From Reinekea forsetii (GTDB lineage Bacteria > Pseudomonadota > Gammaproteobacteria > Pseudomonadales > Natronospirillaceae): DNA of 35,594 bases. Both the position numbers and the translations under genes were made by a program. Below are positions 22,808 to 31,927 of this stretch, in pieces. The notes beneath the pieces are model-generated. The model did not search any database. It worked only from the letters and a program-made list of their open reading frames with translations, and had not been told where the DNA came from. The stretch is from NCBI RefSeq assembly GCF_018860385.1, contig NZ_JAHKPH010000007.1, positions 1 through 35,594 of the forward strand. Direction: 5' to 3'. Positions within the stretch are counted from its first letter, which is position 1. Each line of letters opens with the position of its first letter.

Positions 22808-23539
22808 ATGAGCCAAGAAACCGATAACATCTACGCCTCACCGCATGCAAACTTGAGCGACTTTCGCTTTGATGACCAAGTCGCGGCGGTCTTTCCCGAC
22901 ATGATTAAACGCTCCGTACCCGGATACAGTCATATCATCGGCTGTATTGGTATCCTTGCGGAGCAATACGCGACTGAACACTCACGTATCTATGATTTGG
23001 GCTGTTCACTGGGTGCCGCTACTATGTCGATGCGACACCGCGTCAGTGCACCTGGGGTTATCATTTATGCGGTAGATAACTCTGAAGCCATGTTAAAGAG
23101 AAGCGCCGACTATTTAGATACCGAAGACTCTCCGGTCCCTGTTAAGACGGTTTGTGCCGATATATCTGAGTTGAGCATCGAAAACTGTAGTTTCGCGGTA
23201 TTAAATTTCACCTTGCAGTTTATTGCTGTTGAAAAACGAGCAGCAACCATTCAAAAAATATACGATGGAATGAAGCCCGGTGGCGCCTTGGTGCTATCTG
23301 AGAAACTCACCATGGAAGATGCTCGTCTAAATCAACTATTGGTCGATCATCATCATGATTTTAAGCGCGCTAACGGCTATAGCGACTTAGAAATTAGTCA
23401 GAAACGCCAAGCCATTGAGCGAGTGTTACTGCCCGAAACCGCTCAAGCCCACACCGACCGACTCACAAACGCCGGTTTTAAAACCGTTAGTCAGTGGTTC
23501 CAGTCTTTTAACTTTGCCTCTTTTATAGCGATCAAATGA
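22808..23539 (+). CDS. cmoA: Carboxy-S-adenosyl-L-methionine synthase CmoA
   Basis: CmoA makes carboxy-S-adenosylmethionine from SAM and prephenate, the donor used by CmoB to form 5-oxyacetyluridine (cmo5U34) at the wobble position of several tRNAs. The 243-residue protein shows FRFDDQVAAVFPDMIKRSVPGYSHII near the start and the SAM-binding motif IYDLGCSLGAATMSM, both near-diagnostic for CmoA. FTLQFIAVEKRAATIQKIYDGMKPGG lies in the middle. I place the start at the ATG (22808, MSQETD); a TTG four codons earlier adds residues not found in the family. No clear Shine-Dalgarno is present. The stop overlaps the cmoB start by four bases. Confidence 0.95.
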   Translation: MSQETDNIYASPHANLSDFRFDDQVAAVFPDMIKRSVPGYSHIIGCIGILAEQYATEHSRIYDLGCSLGAATMSMRHRVSAPGVIIYAVDNSEAMLKRSADYLDTEDSPVPVKTVCADISELSIENCSFAVLNFTLQFIAVEKRAATIQKIYDGMKPGGALVLSEKLTMEDARLNQLLVDHHHDFKRANGYSDLEISQKRQAIERVLLPETAQAHTDRLTNAGFKTVSQWFQSFNFASFIAIK

Positions 23540-24528
23540 TAGATTACTCTTCTTTTTTAAACCACCTCAGCGGCACGGCGCTAGAACCTTGGCAAGCCCC
23601 ACTTGAGACACAACTCGAAGACCTATGGCGCACATTAAAAGATGGAAACTTGCCTCGCTTATTGAGCTATGTCGATGCCTTACCAGAAGCCAATACGACC
23701 AAGGTAAGTCTATCTGATGTTGTGATGGCCACCGGCGAAGTCTCAGACACCGAAGCTTTACGCACTCAATTAAAGAACTTAATACCTTGGCGCAAAGGAC
23801 CGTTTGATTTATTTAATGTGGCGATAGATTCAGAATGGCAATGCAACATGAAATGGCAACGCGTAGCCCCCCATGTTAGCGACCTTAATGGTCGGCACAT
23901 TCTCGATGTTGGCAGTGGCAATGGTTATTATGGCTGGCGCATGAAAGCCGCAGGGGCACGAACTGTCGCTGGCATTGACCCATCTTGGTTATCTGTTGTG
24001 CAGCATCTCGCCGTAAACAAATACATTGCAGACCCTAGCCACACCGTTTTACCGTTCACTTTAGAGAGCTTGACACCCAATTTAGAGTTATTCGACACCG
24101 TGTTCTCTATGGGCGTTCTTTATCATCGGCGCTCCCCGCTGGATCACATAAACGAGCTTAAAGGCGCAATACGACCAGGCGGTGAACTGGTACTTGAGAC
24201 TATCGTCATCCCTGGTGGCCCGAATGAATCACTTGTACCTATAGGTCGTTACGCGCGAATGAACAATGTGTGGTTCTTACCGACGGCCGATACGCTTGCC
24301 AGCTGGCTTGATAAAATGGGTTTCGTTGATATCAAGATTGTCGATCAGACCATTACAACACCCGAAGAGCAGCGCCCCTCTGATTGGAAGCCCGGTCAAA
24401 GCTTAGAAAATTACTTAGACCCAAATAACCACCAGCTGACCATTGAAGGGCACCCTGCACCTATTCGAGCAACACTTGTTGCCACAAAGCCAGAGAACCA
24501 ACGTTTGAAGCGATACCACCTAGACTAA
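23536..24528 (+). CDS. cmoB: tRNA U34 carboxymethyltransferase CmoB
   Basis: CmoB transfers the carboxymethyl group from carboxy-SAM to 5-hydroxyuridine 34 in tRNA, widening codon reading by several tRNAs. The 330-residue protein is of standard length. The N-terminal helical RNA-binding part contains NLIPWRKGPFDLFNVAIDSEWQCNMKW, a family hallmark. The Rossmann-fold methyltransferase domain has ILDVGSGNGYYGWRM, and FSMGVLYHRRSPLDHI follows. The ATGA overlap with cmoA shows a two-gene operon in the usual order. Nothing appears altered by the nearby island, whose right border lies about 880 bases upstream of cmoB. Confidence 0.96.
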   Translation: MIDYSSFLNHLSGTALEPWQAPLETQLEDLWRTLKDGNLPRLLSYVDALPEANTTKVSLSDVVMATGEVSDTEALRTQLKNLIPWRKGPFDLFNVAIDSEWQCNMKWQRVAPHVSDLNGRHILDVGSGNGYYGWRMKAAGARTVAGIDPSWLSVVQHLAVNKYIADPSHTVLPFTLESLTPNLELFDTVFSMGVLYHRRSPLDHINELKGAIRPGGELVLETIVIPGGPNESLVPIGRYARMNNVWFLPTADTLASWLDKMGFVDIKIVDQTITTPEEQRPSDWKPGQSLENYLDPNNHQLTIEGHPAPIRATLVATKPENQRLKRYHLD

Positions 24529-24560
24529 CCTCCAGCACCAATTTTCAAACACGTAGAACA

Positions 24561-24576
24561 ACTTAATCGTTTAAGT
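24561..24576. promoter_or_regulatory. LacI-type operator 1 upstream of the alpha-glucoside operon
   Basis: ACTTAATCGTTTAAGT is a near-palindrome with the central CG step typical of LacI/GalR-family operators. Its 14-base core is the exact reverse complement of operator 2 at 24640-24653. The probable ligand protein is the LacI-family regulator encoded at 31928. Confidence 0.7.
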
Positions 24577-24625
24577 AAAGGAATAATAAGCTTTATTTAA
24601 ATGACTATTGGTTCTAAAAGCGCTA

Positions 24626-24655
24626 TTGAGATTCAGCAACTTAAACGATTAAGAT
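24626..24655 (+). promoter_or_regulatory. Candidate promoter of the alpha-glucoside operon
   Basis: TTGAGA (24626-24631) and TAAGAT (24650-24655) are 18 bases apart. Operator 2 occupies the spacer and the start of the -10 box, so a bound repressor would block RNA polymerase. The promoter lies about 70 bases upstream of the binding-protein gene. Confidence 0.5.
24640..24653. promoter_or_regulatory. LacI-type operator 2
   Basis: CTTAAACGATTAAG is the mirror image of operator 1, with its centre 78 bases downstream, a spacing that suits repression by DNA looping. It overlaps the proposed promoter. Confidence 0.7.
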
Positions 24656-24722
24656 AGCACTGTGGTTTGATCACCCAACCGCTGACGACGGAAAATAAAA
24701 ACAAACATTAGGTATCTAAATT

Positions 24723-26078
24723 ATGAAAACATTGAAAAAAGCCGCATTAGCATCGGCTGTTGCTGCTGTAATGGCAACTTCTGCCTTAGCCGCTGAATCT
24801 GCTCCTAATCGTGGAACAGGCGAATACAGCTGGGACTCTCTCGCTAAATTCGATAAATTAGACTTTTCAGGCGTCACTGTAACGGTGACAGGCCCATGGT
24901 TAGCCCCGGAAGACGACTACTTACGCCGTGTATTTGAACCGTTTGAACAAGCCACGGGCGCAACCGTGAAATACAACGGGTCGGATAGCTTTGAACAGCA
25001 AATTCTTATTGATGCTCAAGCCGGCACACCGCCAAACATTGCATTTTTCCCTCAACCAGGTTTAGCCGCCGACATGGCTTCGCGAGGCTACTTAACGCCG
25101 GTATCCGATTCAATCAAACAACAAGTTTTAGATACTTATGCGGCGGGTCAAAGCTGGATCGATCTTGCTACCTATGAGAACAAAGCGGGCAAAGAAGATT
25201 TTTACGGCGTATTCTATCGCGCTGACGTAAAAAGCTTAGTTTGGTACTCGCCTGACAATTTCGAGGACAATGGCTATGACGTTCCTGAAACGATGGAAGA
25301 GCTTATTGCCTTATCGGATCAAATGGTAAAAGACGGTAAAAAGCCTTGGTGTATTGGTCTAGGTTCAGGTGCGGCAACCGGTTGGCCTGCTACCGACTGG
25401 GTAGAAGATATCATGCTGCGTACGCAATCTCCTGCCGTTTACGATCAATGGGTTAACCATGAAATCCCATTCAACGATCCAAAGGTTGTAAACGCCATCG
25501 AAACCTTTGGCCAATTTGCTAAGAACGATGATTACGTTTCAGGCGGTGCTTCTGCCGTTGGCACGACCGATTTCCGAGACAGCCCAAAAGATTTATTCTC
25601 GGTACCGGCTAAATGCTTTATGCACCGTCAAGCCAGCTTCATTCCAGCGTTCTTCCCTGAAGGCACGGTGGTAGGTGAAGATGCCGATTTCTTCTATTTC
25701 CCTGCTTACGCCTCGAAAGATTTAGGCAAACCTGTTTTAGGTGCCGGCACCGTAGCAGGCATCACTAAGTCAAACAAAGCAACAGAGGCGGTTTTGGATT
25801 ATTTACTATCGCCATTGGCGCATGAGTTGTGGATGGAAAAAGGTAACTTCCTAACGGCCAACACGAAAGTGAATACGGCACTGTATGCATCTGATACGCA
25901 AAAAGCACTGGGCGATATTTTACTCAACGCTACGACGTTCCGTTTCGATGGCTCAGACTTGATGCCTGGCGCAATTGGTGCTGGCTCATTCTGGACAGGA
26001 ATGGTTGACTTTGTCAGCGGTGACAGCGCGCAAGACGTTGCCGACAGCATTGAAAAGAGCTGGAAAGAACTGAAGTAA
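24723..26078 (+). CDS. aglE: ABC transporter substrate-binding protein for alpha-glucosides (AglE-like)
   Basis: This periplasmic protein captures the sugar and delivers it to the two permeases encoded next. The 451-residue precursor has a Sec signal peptide with basic N-terminus and Ala-rich core (MKTLKKAALASAVAAVMATSALA, in two stretches, residues 1-23). The mature part follows the extracellular solute-binding family 1 pattern: GVTVTVTGPWLAPEDDYLRRV, then FEQATGATVKYNGSD, and a GTPPNIAFFPQPG segment near residue 105. Its length and context match AglE of Sinorhizobium-type alpha-glucoside transporters (sucrose, maltose, trehalose). It is the first gene of the operon, downstream of two LacI-type operators, and is followed by an intercistronic hairpin that probably keeps its mRNA level above that of the permeases. 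Confidence 0.88.
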   Translation: MKTLKKAALASAVAAVMATSALAAESAPNRGTGEYSWDSLAKFDKLDFSGVTVTVTGPWLAPEDDYLRRVFEPFEQATGATVKYNGSDSFEQQILIDAQAGTPPNIAFFPQPGLAADMASRGYLTPVSDSIKQQVLDTYAAGQSWIDLATYENKAGKEDFYGVFYRADVKSLVWYSPDNFEDNGYDVPETMEELIALSDQMVKDGKKPWCIGLGSGAATGWPATDWVEDIMLRTQSPAVYDQWVNHEIPFNDPKVVNAIETFGQFAKNDDYVSGGASAVGTTDFRDSPKDLFSVPAKCFMHRQASFIPAFFPEGTVVGEDADFFYFPAYASKDLGKPVLGAGTVAGITKSNKATEAVLDYLLSPLAHELWMEKGNFLTANTKVNTALYASDTQKALGDILLNATTFRFDGSDLMPGAIGAGSFWTGMVDFVSGDSAQDVADSIEKSWKELK

Positions 26079-26092
26079 CAGCGCACCACTTG

Positions 26093-26113
26093 GCCGCCTC
26101 ACTCTGAGGCGGC
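26093..26113 (+). terminator. Intercistronic hairpin after the binding-protein gene
   Basis: GCCGCCTCA and TGAGGCGGC form a perfect 9-bp stem with a 3-base loop, followed by AATTTTAATT. The T-tract is weak, so it is best seen as partial terminator or 3' end stabiliser. Confidence 0.65.
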
Positions 26114-26149
26114 AATTTTAATTGCTTTAAACGTTAAAAGGAGTGGCCT

Positions 26150-27154
26150 ATGTTACCTCAAATTATTTCAGCGTTAATCGCCATAACGTTTGCCATCGGT
26201 GGCAGTATTTTATTTTACGTTGGGCTAAATGTTTTCATTGATAAATTCTTATCCAGCTCGGGTTTAACGCCGACACAACAAATAAAACGAGATCGCTTAA
26301 GAGAAGCCATCCGGCCGTGGATTTTTATCGGACCTGCACTGCTGTTCTTAGCCTTCTTTTTAGTGTACCCCGTACTGCGTTCACTCCAACTATCGTTTAT
26401 GGATAGAGAGGGAGACGATTTTGTTGGGATTGCCAACTATATATGGGCGTTTAAAAACGAAGGGTTCCACGTCTCTATTCGAAACAATATTCTTTGGCTA
26501 CTTATTGTACCTACATTAGCTACCGCTTTTGGTCTTGTTATTGCCTACCTTACGGACAACATTTGGTGGGGCAAACTGGCTAGAACACTTATATTTTTAC
26601 CAATGGCCATCTCATTCGTTGGTGCGTCCATTATATGGAAATTTGTATACGACTTCCGAGGACCAGATGCCGAACAAATTGGTTTACTCAATGCCATCAT
26701 TATGGCGTTTGGAGGAGAGCCTAGAGCGCTCATTTCTACTTTGTTCTGGAACAACTTCTTTTTGATGATTATTTTAGTCTGGATTCAAACGGGCTTCGCA
26801 ATGGTCATCTTGGGTGCTGCTATTAGAGGGGTGCCCGAAGACACCATTGAGGCATCTACAATGGACGGTGCAAGCCCGTTACAGGTGTTCTTTAAAATAG
26901 TTATCCCACAAATTTGGCCGACAATTGTTGTGGTCTGGACCACCATTACCATTCTTGTCCTTAAAGTTTTCGATATTGTGTATGCCATGACAAACGGTCA
27001 ATGGGGAACACAGGTGTTGGCTAACTTGATGTATAACGAAATGTTTCGCAACGCAAACTCAGGAACCGCCAGTACCGTTGCTGTAATACTGATGGTCGCC
27101 GTGTTGCCTGTCATGATTTACAACATTCGCACTGCACGCAACAGCGCACAATAG
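26150..27154 (+). CDS. aglF: Alpha-glucoside ABC transporter permease (AglF-like)
   Basis: This inner-membrane permease forms half of the sugar channel. The 334-residue protein has an extra N-terminal helix (about 1-30), then a second helix at about 55-77 and the binding-protein-dependent transport core. The EAA loop that docks the ATPase reads EASTMDGASPLQVFFKIVIPQIWP, with the conserved G. The order binding protein-F-G matches the agl cluster of Sinorhizobium. GGAG precedes the ATG, and the next permease starts 9 bases after the stop. No ATPase gene is found in the operon, so it must use one encoded elsewhere. Confidence 0.88.
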   Translation: MLPQIISALIAITFAIGGSILFYVGLNVFIDKFLSSSGLTPTQQIKRDRLREAIRPWIFIGPALLFLAFFLVYPVLRSLQLSFMDREGDDFVGIANYIWAFKNEGFHVSIRNNILWLLIVPTLATAFGLVIAYLTDNIWWGKLARTLIFLPMAISFVGASIIWKFVYDFRGPDAEQIGLLNAIIMAFGGEPRALISTLFWNNFFLMIILVWIQTGFAMVILGAAIRGVPEDTIEASTMDGASPLQVFFKIVIPQIWPTIVVVWTTITILVLKVFDIVYAMTNGQWGTQVLANLMYNEMFRNANSGTASTVAVILMVAVLPVMIYNIRTARNSAQ

Positions 27155-27163
27155 GAGCTTCAC

Positions 27164-28318
27164 ATGTCACTTGAATTACAGCAATCTGTTGTCGCAAAAA
27201 CTCTGAAACATAGCATGGTCTTTGTACTGGTGTTACTTTGGACATTGCCAACGCTCGGTTTACTGGTCAGCTCTGTGAGAGATAAAGATCAGCTAAGCTC
27301 TACCGGTTGGTGGTCGGCATTAACCAGCACAACCCAAGCCGATGTTCACCGTTTACCAAAGGCAAACGAGCAAGTCTTTAATAACGGCTTGTACGAAATT
27401 AAAAGCCAATTGTTTGATGCAGACAATAACAGTGTCATCGGCACATGGGGACCTCGAGCTGATGAGCTGGACAGCAATATTCCAGACCAACCAACCGCAT
27501 TTGGTGATAACACAACGCTCACCGTGGCTTCTGATGGCACTATTGTTTGGACTTCAGAGGAAGCCTTCACCCACACTCGTGGACCTCGCGTGTTCTACTC
27601 AGCCAAATCACCGCCAAGATTTACCTTTGACAATTACCGTGAAGTCTTACAGTCAGAAGGTGTTGGCCGAGCATTTATCAATACCTTCACGGTCACGTTA
27701 CCGGCTACCTTCATTCCAATTTTAATCGCCGCGTTTGCTGCATACGCGCTTGCTTGGATGGAATTTAAAGGGCGCTTTGTTTTTTTAGCGATGATCATCG
27801 GGCTCATAGTCGTGCCGCTACAAATGAGTTTAATCCCGGTGTTGCAGGTATTTGCAGCCATCGGCCAAACCTTTGATGTACCTTCCAAATCTTATGTGAC
27901 GATATGGTTGGCCCATACAGGTTTTGGATTGCCATTGGCGATATTCTTGCTACGTAATTATATGGCCAGCTTACCAAGAGATATCATTGAATCTGCTTAC
28001 ATGGATGGTGCAACGCATTTTCAAATTTTCATGAAAATGATATTGCCACTTTCAATGCCAGCTCTGGCTTCATTCGCGATTTTTCAATTTTTATGGACAT
28101 GGAATGATCTACTCGTAGCGGCCGTGTTCTTAGGTCAGGGTGAAGACAAAACAGTTATGACACAGCAGTTAATTGAGTTGTTGGGGTCTCGTGGTGACAA
28201 TTGGGAAATTTTAACCAGTGGGGCTTTCATTTCAATTGTAGTGCCGATCATTATTTTCTTATCCATGCAACGCTACTTTGTTCGCGGCCTGTTAGCGGGC
28301 TCGGTCAAAGGTGGTTAA
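27164..28318 (+). CDS. aglG: Alpha-glucoside ABC transporter permease (AglG-like)
   Basis: This is the second permease subunit. The 384-residue protein has one N-terminal helix (about 14-36), then a large periplasmic insertion of roughly 120 residues (about 37-165) that includes PKANEQVFNNGLYEIKSQ and IPDQPTAFGDNTTLTVASDG. This insertion is typical of AglG and absent from short MalG-type permeases. Five more helices follow, with the EAA loop ESAYMDGATHFQIFMKMILPLSMP and the C-terminal RYFVRGLLAGSVKGG signature found in many sugar permeases. GGAG precedes the ATG. The insertion probably contacts the binding protein in the periplasm; that is inference. Confidence 0.88.
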   Translation: MSLELQQSVVAKTLKHSMVFVLVLLWTLPTLGLLVSSVRDKDQLSSTGWWSALTSTTQADVHRLPKANEQVFNNGLYEIKSQLFDADNNSVIGTWGPRADELDSNIPDQPTAFGDNTTLTVASDGTIVWTSEEAFTHTRGPRVFYSAKSPPRFTFDNYREVLQSEGVGRAFINTFTVTLPATFIPILIAAFAAYALAWMEFKGRFVFLAMIIGLIVVPLQMSLIPVLQVFAAIGQTFDVPSKSYVTIWLAHTGFGLPLAIFLLRNYMASLPRDIIESAYMDGATHFQIFMKMILPLSMPALASFAIFQFLWTWNDLLVAAVFLGQGEDKTVMTQQLIELLGSRGDNWEILTSGAFISIVVPIIIFLSMQRYFVRGLLAGSVKGG

Positions 28319-28325
28319 CACCTAG

Positions 28326-28345
28326 GCTCAGGCACATGCCTGAGC
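28326..28345 (+). terminator. Intercistronic hairpin between permease and amylosucrase genes
   Basis: GCTCAGGC and GCCTGAGC form a perfect 8-bp stem around ACAT, 8 bases after the aglG-like stop. No T-run follows directly. It may separate transport and enzyme segments of the operon mRNA. Confidence 0.6.
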
Positions 28346-28373
28346 TACTCCTTATTCTTGGAATCAAATAGAA

Positions 28374-30287
28374 ATGCCCCACAGTCAACTTTCTATGCAT
28401 CAATTAGAGTCTGCCTACGAGCGTATTTTAAGTAGACTTACAGACCGATATCAATCGGAGTATTCCGATGAGCGCTGGCAAGCGTTTAGTTTGCATTTTA
28501 AAGCCTCATTCCCTGCGTTTTTTAGTCAGCTAGCATCACTCTACGATGATCAATGGGATTTCTACTACTTCTTAGAAAGGTGCAGCAATATTGCGGCGCG
28601 CTTTTGGCTAGACCAGCCCGCGTTTAACAACCCCCACGCAAATTGGTTTGAGTCGTCAGACTGTGTTGGCGCCTCTGCTTATGTAGATTTGTTTGCCGAG
28701 AATATCTCAGGCCTAGAAAACCGAATAGCCTACCTCGAAGAGTTGGGAGTCACTTACTTACATCTGATGCCGTTATTTGAAGTACCGGCTGGAGATAGTG
28801 ATGGCGGTTATGCTGTTAAAGATTTTGGTCAAGTGAACCCCGAACTGGGCACGAATGAAGACCTTAAAAGAGTGAAATCGCTCTTTATCAAGAGCAACAT
28901 TAAACTCGTTCTCGACTTTGTATTTAACCATGTATCAGATCAACATCTATGGGCTATCAAAGCGAAACAAGGAGACGAACGAGCCAAACGATTGTTTTGG
29001 GTATTTGAAAACAACCAGGATAAAGAGCAATACTCAACCCATTTACGCGATATTTTTCCTGATAAACGGCGCGGGTGCTTCACTTATAGTGAGGAGTTAC
29101 ATGCGGATGTTTGGACCACCTTTAATAGCTATCAATGGGATTTAAATTATTCTAATCCAGACGTCTTTACCCTAATGTCGCAAGAATTACTAAAAATTGT
29201 AGAGCTAGGTGCTGATGTAGTGCGCTTAGATGCCTTAGCATTTACATGGAAAGAGCCTGGAACAAGTTGCGAAAATTTAGATAAAGCGCACACCCTAGTC
29301 AAAGCATTTAACGCTTTTCTCAACATGGCCGCACCATCCGTCGTTTTAAAGTCAGAAGCTATTGTCGCGCCCGATGAAGTAGTGAAATACATTTCTGAAG
29401 ATGAATGTTCTCTTTCGTACAACCCAAATCTAATGGCGTTACTGTGGGAAGCACTCGCTACCCGACAAACTCAGCTGCTAATTGAAGGGACTCAACACCG
29501 CACAGACTTGCCGAGCCACACCCGCTGGGTGAATTACCTGCGTTGCCACGATGATATTGGCTGGGCTTTTGCTGATCACGATGCATGGCAACGTGGCATA
29601 AACCCTTTTGATCATCGTCAGTTTTTGAATAATTTTTATACGGGTAAATTTGAAGGCAGCTTTGCAAAGGGAGTTCCTTTTCAATTTAACCCCGAGAACG
29701 GTGATTGCAGAATATCTGGCACCTTAGCCTCATTAGCAGGCGTAGATTCTAATACAAATATCGACGACTTATCGGTAAAGCGTATCATAATGCTTCATGG
29801 CGTTATGATGGCATTTAAAGGGGTTCCATTACTCTATTTAGGCGATGAATTAGCCACATTGAATGACTTCAGTTATACACAACAACCGGAAAAATCCAAC
29901 GATAGCCGCTGGGTGCATCGTGTCGCCTTTAATGAAGAAAACGCTAAGCAACGGCAACAAGAAGGAACCTTAGAGCATGCTGTTTTCAATGCCATAAAAC
30001 AGCAAATTAAAATACGTGCAGCGCACTCAATTTTTGGACACGGTGAATTAAGCATCGAACCACTTCTTCATGAAAATCTATTTATCTTTCATCGCACGCA
30101 AGATTCAGGTCGCGTCATCGTCATTGCAAACTTCTCCGAACACAGCATTCAATTAACAAACGAACAACGGGAGTCCCTAGGAATTACTTTAAGTTATAGG
30201 GACTTACTCGGAAAAAAATTAGTCACAACAAAAGATTCAATTATTAATCCATACGACATCTACTGGCTGGTAAACCAGCATATCTAA
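28374..30287 (+). CDS. Amylosucrase / sucrose hydrolase (GH13 subfamily 4)
   Basis: Amylosucrase splits sucrose and polymerises the glucose into an alpha-1,4-glucan, releasing fructose; close relatives simply hydrolyse sucrose. The 637-residue protein aligns from end to end with Neisseria amylosucrase (636 residues). Catalytic residues even share its numbers: D286 (VVRLDALAF), E328 (LKSEAIV) and D393 (CHDDIGW). WTTFNSYQWDLNYSNP and GTSCENL are near-diagnostic. An acidic residue before GGYAV (D143) and an Arg in NDSRWVHR correspond to the salt bridge that closes the sucrose pocket. No signal peptide is present, so it acts in the cytoplasm on imported sugar. Whether it polymerises or hydrolyses cannot be decided by eye. 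It is the fourth gene of the operon. Confidence 0.88.
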   Translation: MPHSQLSMHQLESAYERILSRLTDRYQSEYSDERWQAFSLHFKASFPAFFSQLASLYDDQWDFYYFLERCSNIAARFWLDQPAFNNPHANWFESSDCVGASAYVDLFAENISGLENRIAYLEELGVTYLHLMPLFEVPAGDSDGGYAVKDFGQVNPELGTNEDLKRVKSLFIKSNIKLVLDFVFNHVSDQHLWAIKAKQGDERAKRLFWVFENNQDKEQYSTHLRDIFPDKRRGCFTYSEELHADVWTTFNSYQWDLNYSNPDVFTLMSQELLKIVELGADVVRLDALAFTWKEPGTSCENLDKAHTLVKAFNAFLNMAAPSVVLKSEAIVAPDEVVKYISEDECSLSYNPNLMALLWEALATRQTQLLIEGTQHRTDLPSHTRWVNYLRCHDDIGWAFADHDAWQRGINPFDHRQFLNNFYTGKFEGSFAKGVPFQFNPENGDCRISGTLASLAGVDSNTNIDDLSVKRIIMLHGVMMAFKGVPLLYLGDELATLNDFSYTQQPEKSNDSRWVHRVAFNEENAKQRQQEGTLEHAVFNAIKQQIKIRAAHSIFGHGELSIEPLLHENLFIFHRTQDSGRVIVIANFSEHSIQLTNEQRESLGITLSYRDLLGKKLVTTKDSIINPYDIYWLVNQHI

Positions 30288-30303
30288 TGAATAGGACACA
30301 ATT

Positions 30304-31911
30304 ATGATCGATAATAATATTACTTGGTGGAAAGGCGCTGTCATTTATCAAATTTATCCGCGCAGCTATAAGGATTCTAACCAAGATGGTATTGGAGACA
30401 TTGCCGGCATCACCAGTAAATTGGATTACATTGCCAGCCTTAATGTTGACGCAATTTGGTTATCACCTTTTTTTAAATCACCCATGAAAGATTTTGGTTA
30501 CGATGTATCTGACTATTGCGACGTTGACCCTATCTTTGGGACTATCGACGACTTTAAAGACTTGATTAAAAAGGCGCACGGCCTTGGCTTAAAAATCATC
30601 ATCGATCAGGTTTACAGCCACACCTCTGATCAACATGAATGGTTTAAAGAGAGCCGACAAAACAACTCTAACTCAAAGGCAGACTGGTATGTTTGGGCCG
30701 ATGCAAAACCAGATGGCACGCCCCCTAACAACTGGCTGTCACTTTTTGGTGGATCAGCTTGGCAATGGGATACGCAAAGGCAGCAATATTTTTTACACAA
30801 CTTTCTGTCTAGCCAGCCAGACTTAAATTTCCACAGTGTAGAAGTTCAAGATACCATCCTATCAACCGCGAAGTTTTGGTTAGATTTAGGCGTAGATGGA
30901 TTCCGTTTAGATGTGGTTAATATGTACTTCCACGATGAAGCACTAACCGATAACGGAATAGCAGACACCCCAGAAAAGCAATTTGTTGGCGTAGATCCAA
31001 ACAACCCGTTCTCTAAGCAATACCACATTCACCAAATGTGTAGAGACGATAACTTAGTATTTTTAAAGCGACTTCGAAGCTTGCTGGACCAGTACCCAGG
31101 GTCTACAACAGTCGGTGAAATTGGTGCGCCCGATGGCTTAACCTATATGGCTCAGTACACCAGTGGCGGCGATAAGTTGCACATGGCTTATACCTTCGAA
31201 CTACTCAATGAGCGATGCGACGCACCCTATCTAAAACACACGATGAAGCGAATAGAGGACTCACTACAAGATGGCTGGCCTTGTTTTGCTCTGAGCAATC
31301 ATGATGTAGTGCGCAGTGCCAGTCGATGGACTCAAGACAGCAATTTTGTAGCCGATAAAACCAGAGCCATGCTCGTATTTCTTTTGACTCAACGTGGTAC
31401 GCCTTGCCTATACCAAGGAGAAGAGTTAGGGCTGCCCGAAGCAGAAGTGCCTTTCGACAAAATTGTCGACCCATTTGGGATAGAGTTTTGGCCAGTATTC
31501 AAAGGTAGAGATGGATGCAGAACACCGATGGCTTGGGAGAATAACCAAGATTTAGGTTTTGGGTCTCCGAAGGACATTCAATGGCTTCCTGCCGAGCAAA
31601 AACATCAAGCATTAGCTGTTTCTGAACAAACAAATGCCGAGCATTCAATGCTGACATTTACGTCTCAGTTTTTAGCCTGGCGAAAGCAGTTCGACGCATT
31701 GCAATCGGGCAGTATTAATTGGTTAGAATCGTCTGAGGATATGTTATTCTTTGAACGTGCCAAAGACGGTGAACGCTTGATTATCGCTATTAATTTTTCT
31801 GAAAATAGCTCAAAGGCACCCGTTGTTGATAACGCGCAACTTGCTTGGTCTACGCACGAACTAGAAAGTTCATTTAAGCCGTATCAGTGCACTGTTTGGA
31901 AAACTAATTAG
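30304..31911 (+). CDS. Alpha-glucosidase (GH13 subfamily 23-like)
   Basis: This cytoplasmic retaining alpha-glucosidase hydrolyses terminal alpha-linked glucose from sucrose, maltose or similar disaccharides. The 535-residue protein opens with WWKGAVIYQIYPRSYKDSNQ and has the nucleophile D203 (GFRLDVVN), acid/base E272 (TVGEIG) and D334 (SNHDVVRS), each one residue from the positions I recall in the Halomonas enzyme HaG. PKPDGTPPNNW-type and FGGSAWQWD segments are also shared with HaG. It lacks a signal peptide. It starts 16 bases after the amylosucrase-type gene and ends 16 bases before the regulator gene. It probably completes breakdown of sugars imported by the Agl-like transporter. Confidence 0.9.
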   Translation: MIDNNITWWKGAVIYQIYPRSYKDSNQDGIGDIAGITSKLDYIASLNVDAIWLSPFFKSPMKDFGYDVSDYCDVDPIFGTIDDFKDLIKKAHGLGLKIIIDQVYSHTSDQHEWFKESRQNNSNSKADWYVWADAKPDGTPPNNWLSLFGGSAWQWDTQRQQYFLHNFLSSQPDLNFHSVEVQDTILSTAKFWLDLGVDGFRLDVVNMYFHDEALTDNGIADTPEKQFVGVDPNNPFSKQYHIHQMCRDDNLVFLKRLRSLLDQYPGSTTVGEIGAPDGLTYMAQYTSGGDKLHMAYTFELLNERCDAPYLKHTMKRIEDSLQDGWPCFALSNHDVVRSASRWTQDSNFVADKTRAMLVFLLTQRGTPCLYQGEELGLPEAEVPFDKIVDPFGIEFWPVFKGRDGCRTPMAWENNQDLGFGSPKDIQWLPAEQKHQALAVSEQTNAEHSMLTFTSQFLAWRKQFDALQSGSINWLESSEDMLFFERAKDGERLIIAINFSENSSKAPVVDNAQLAWSTHELESSFKPYQCTVWKTN

Positions 31912-31927
31912 ACTATCGAGAATTGCT

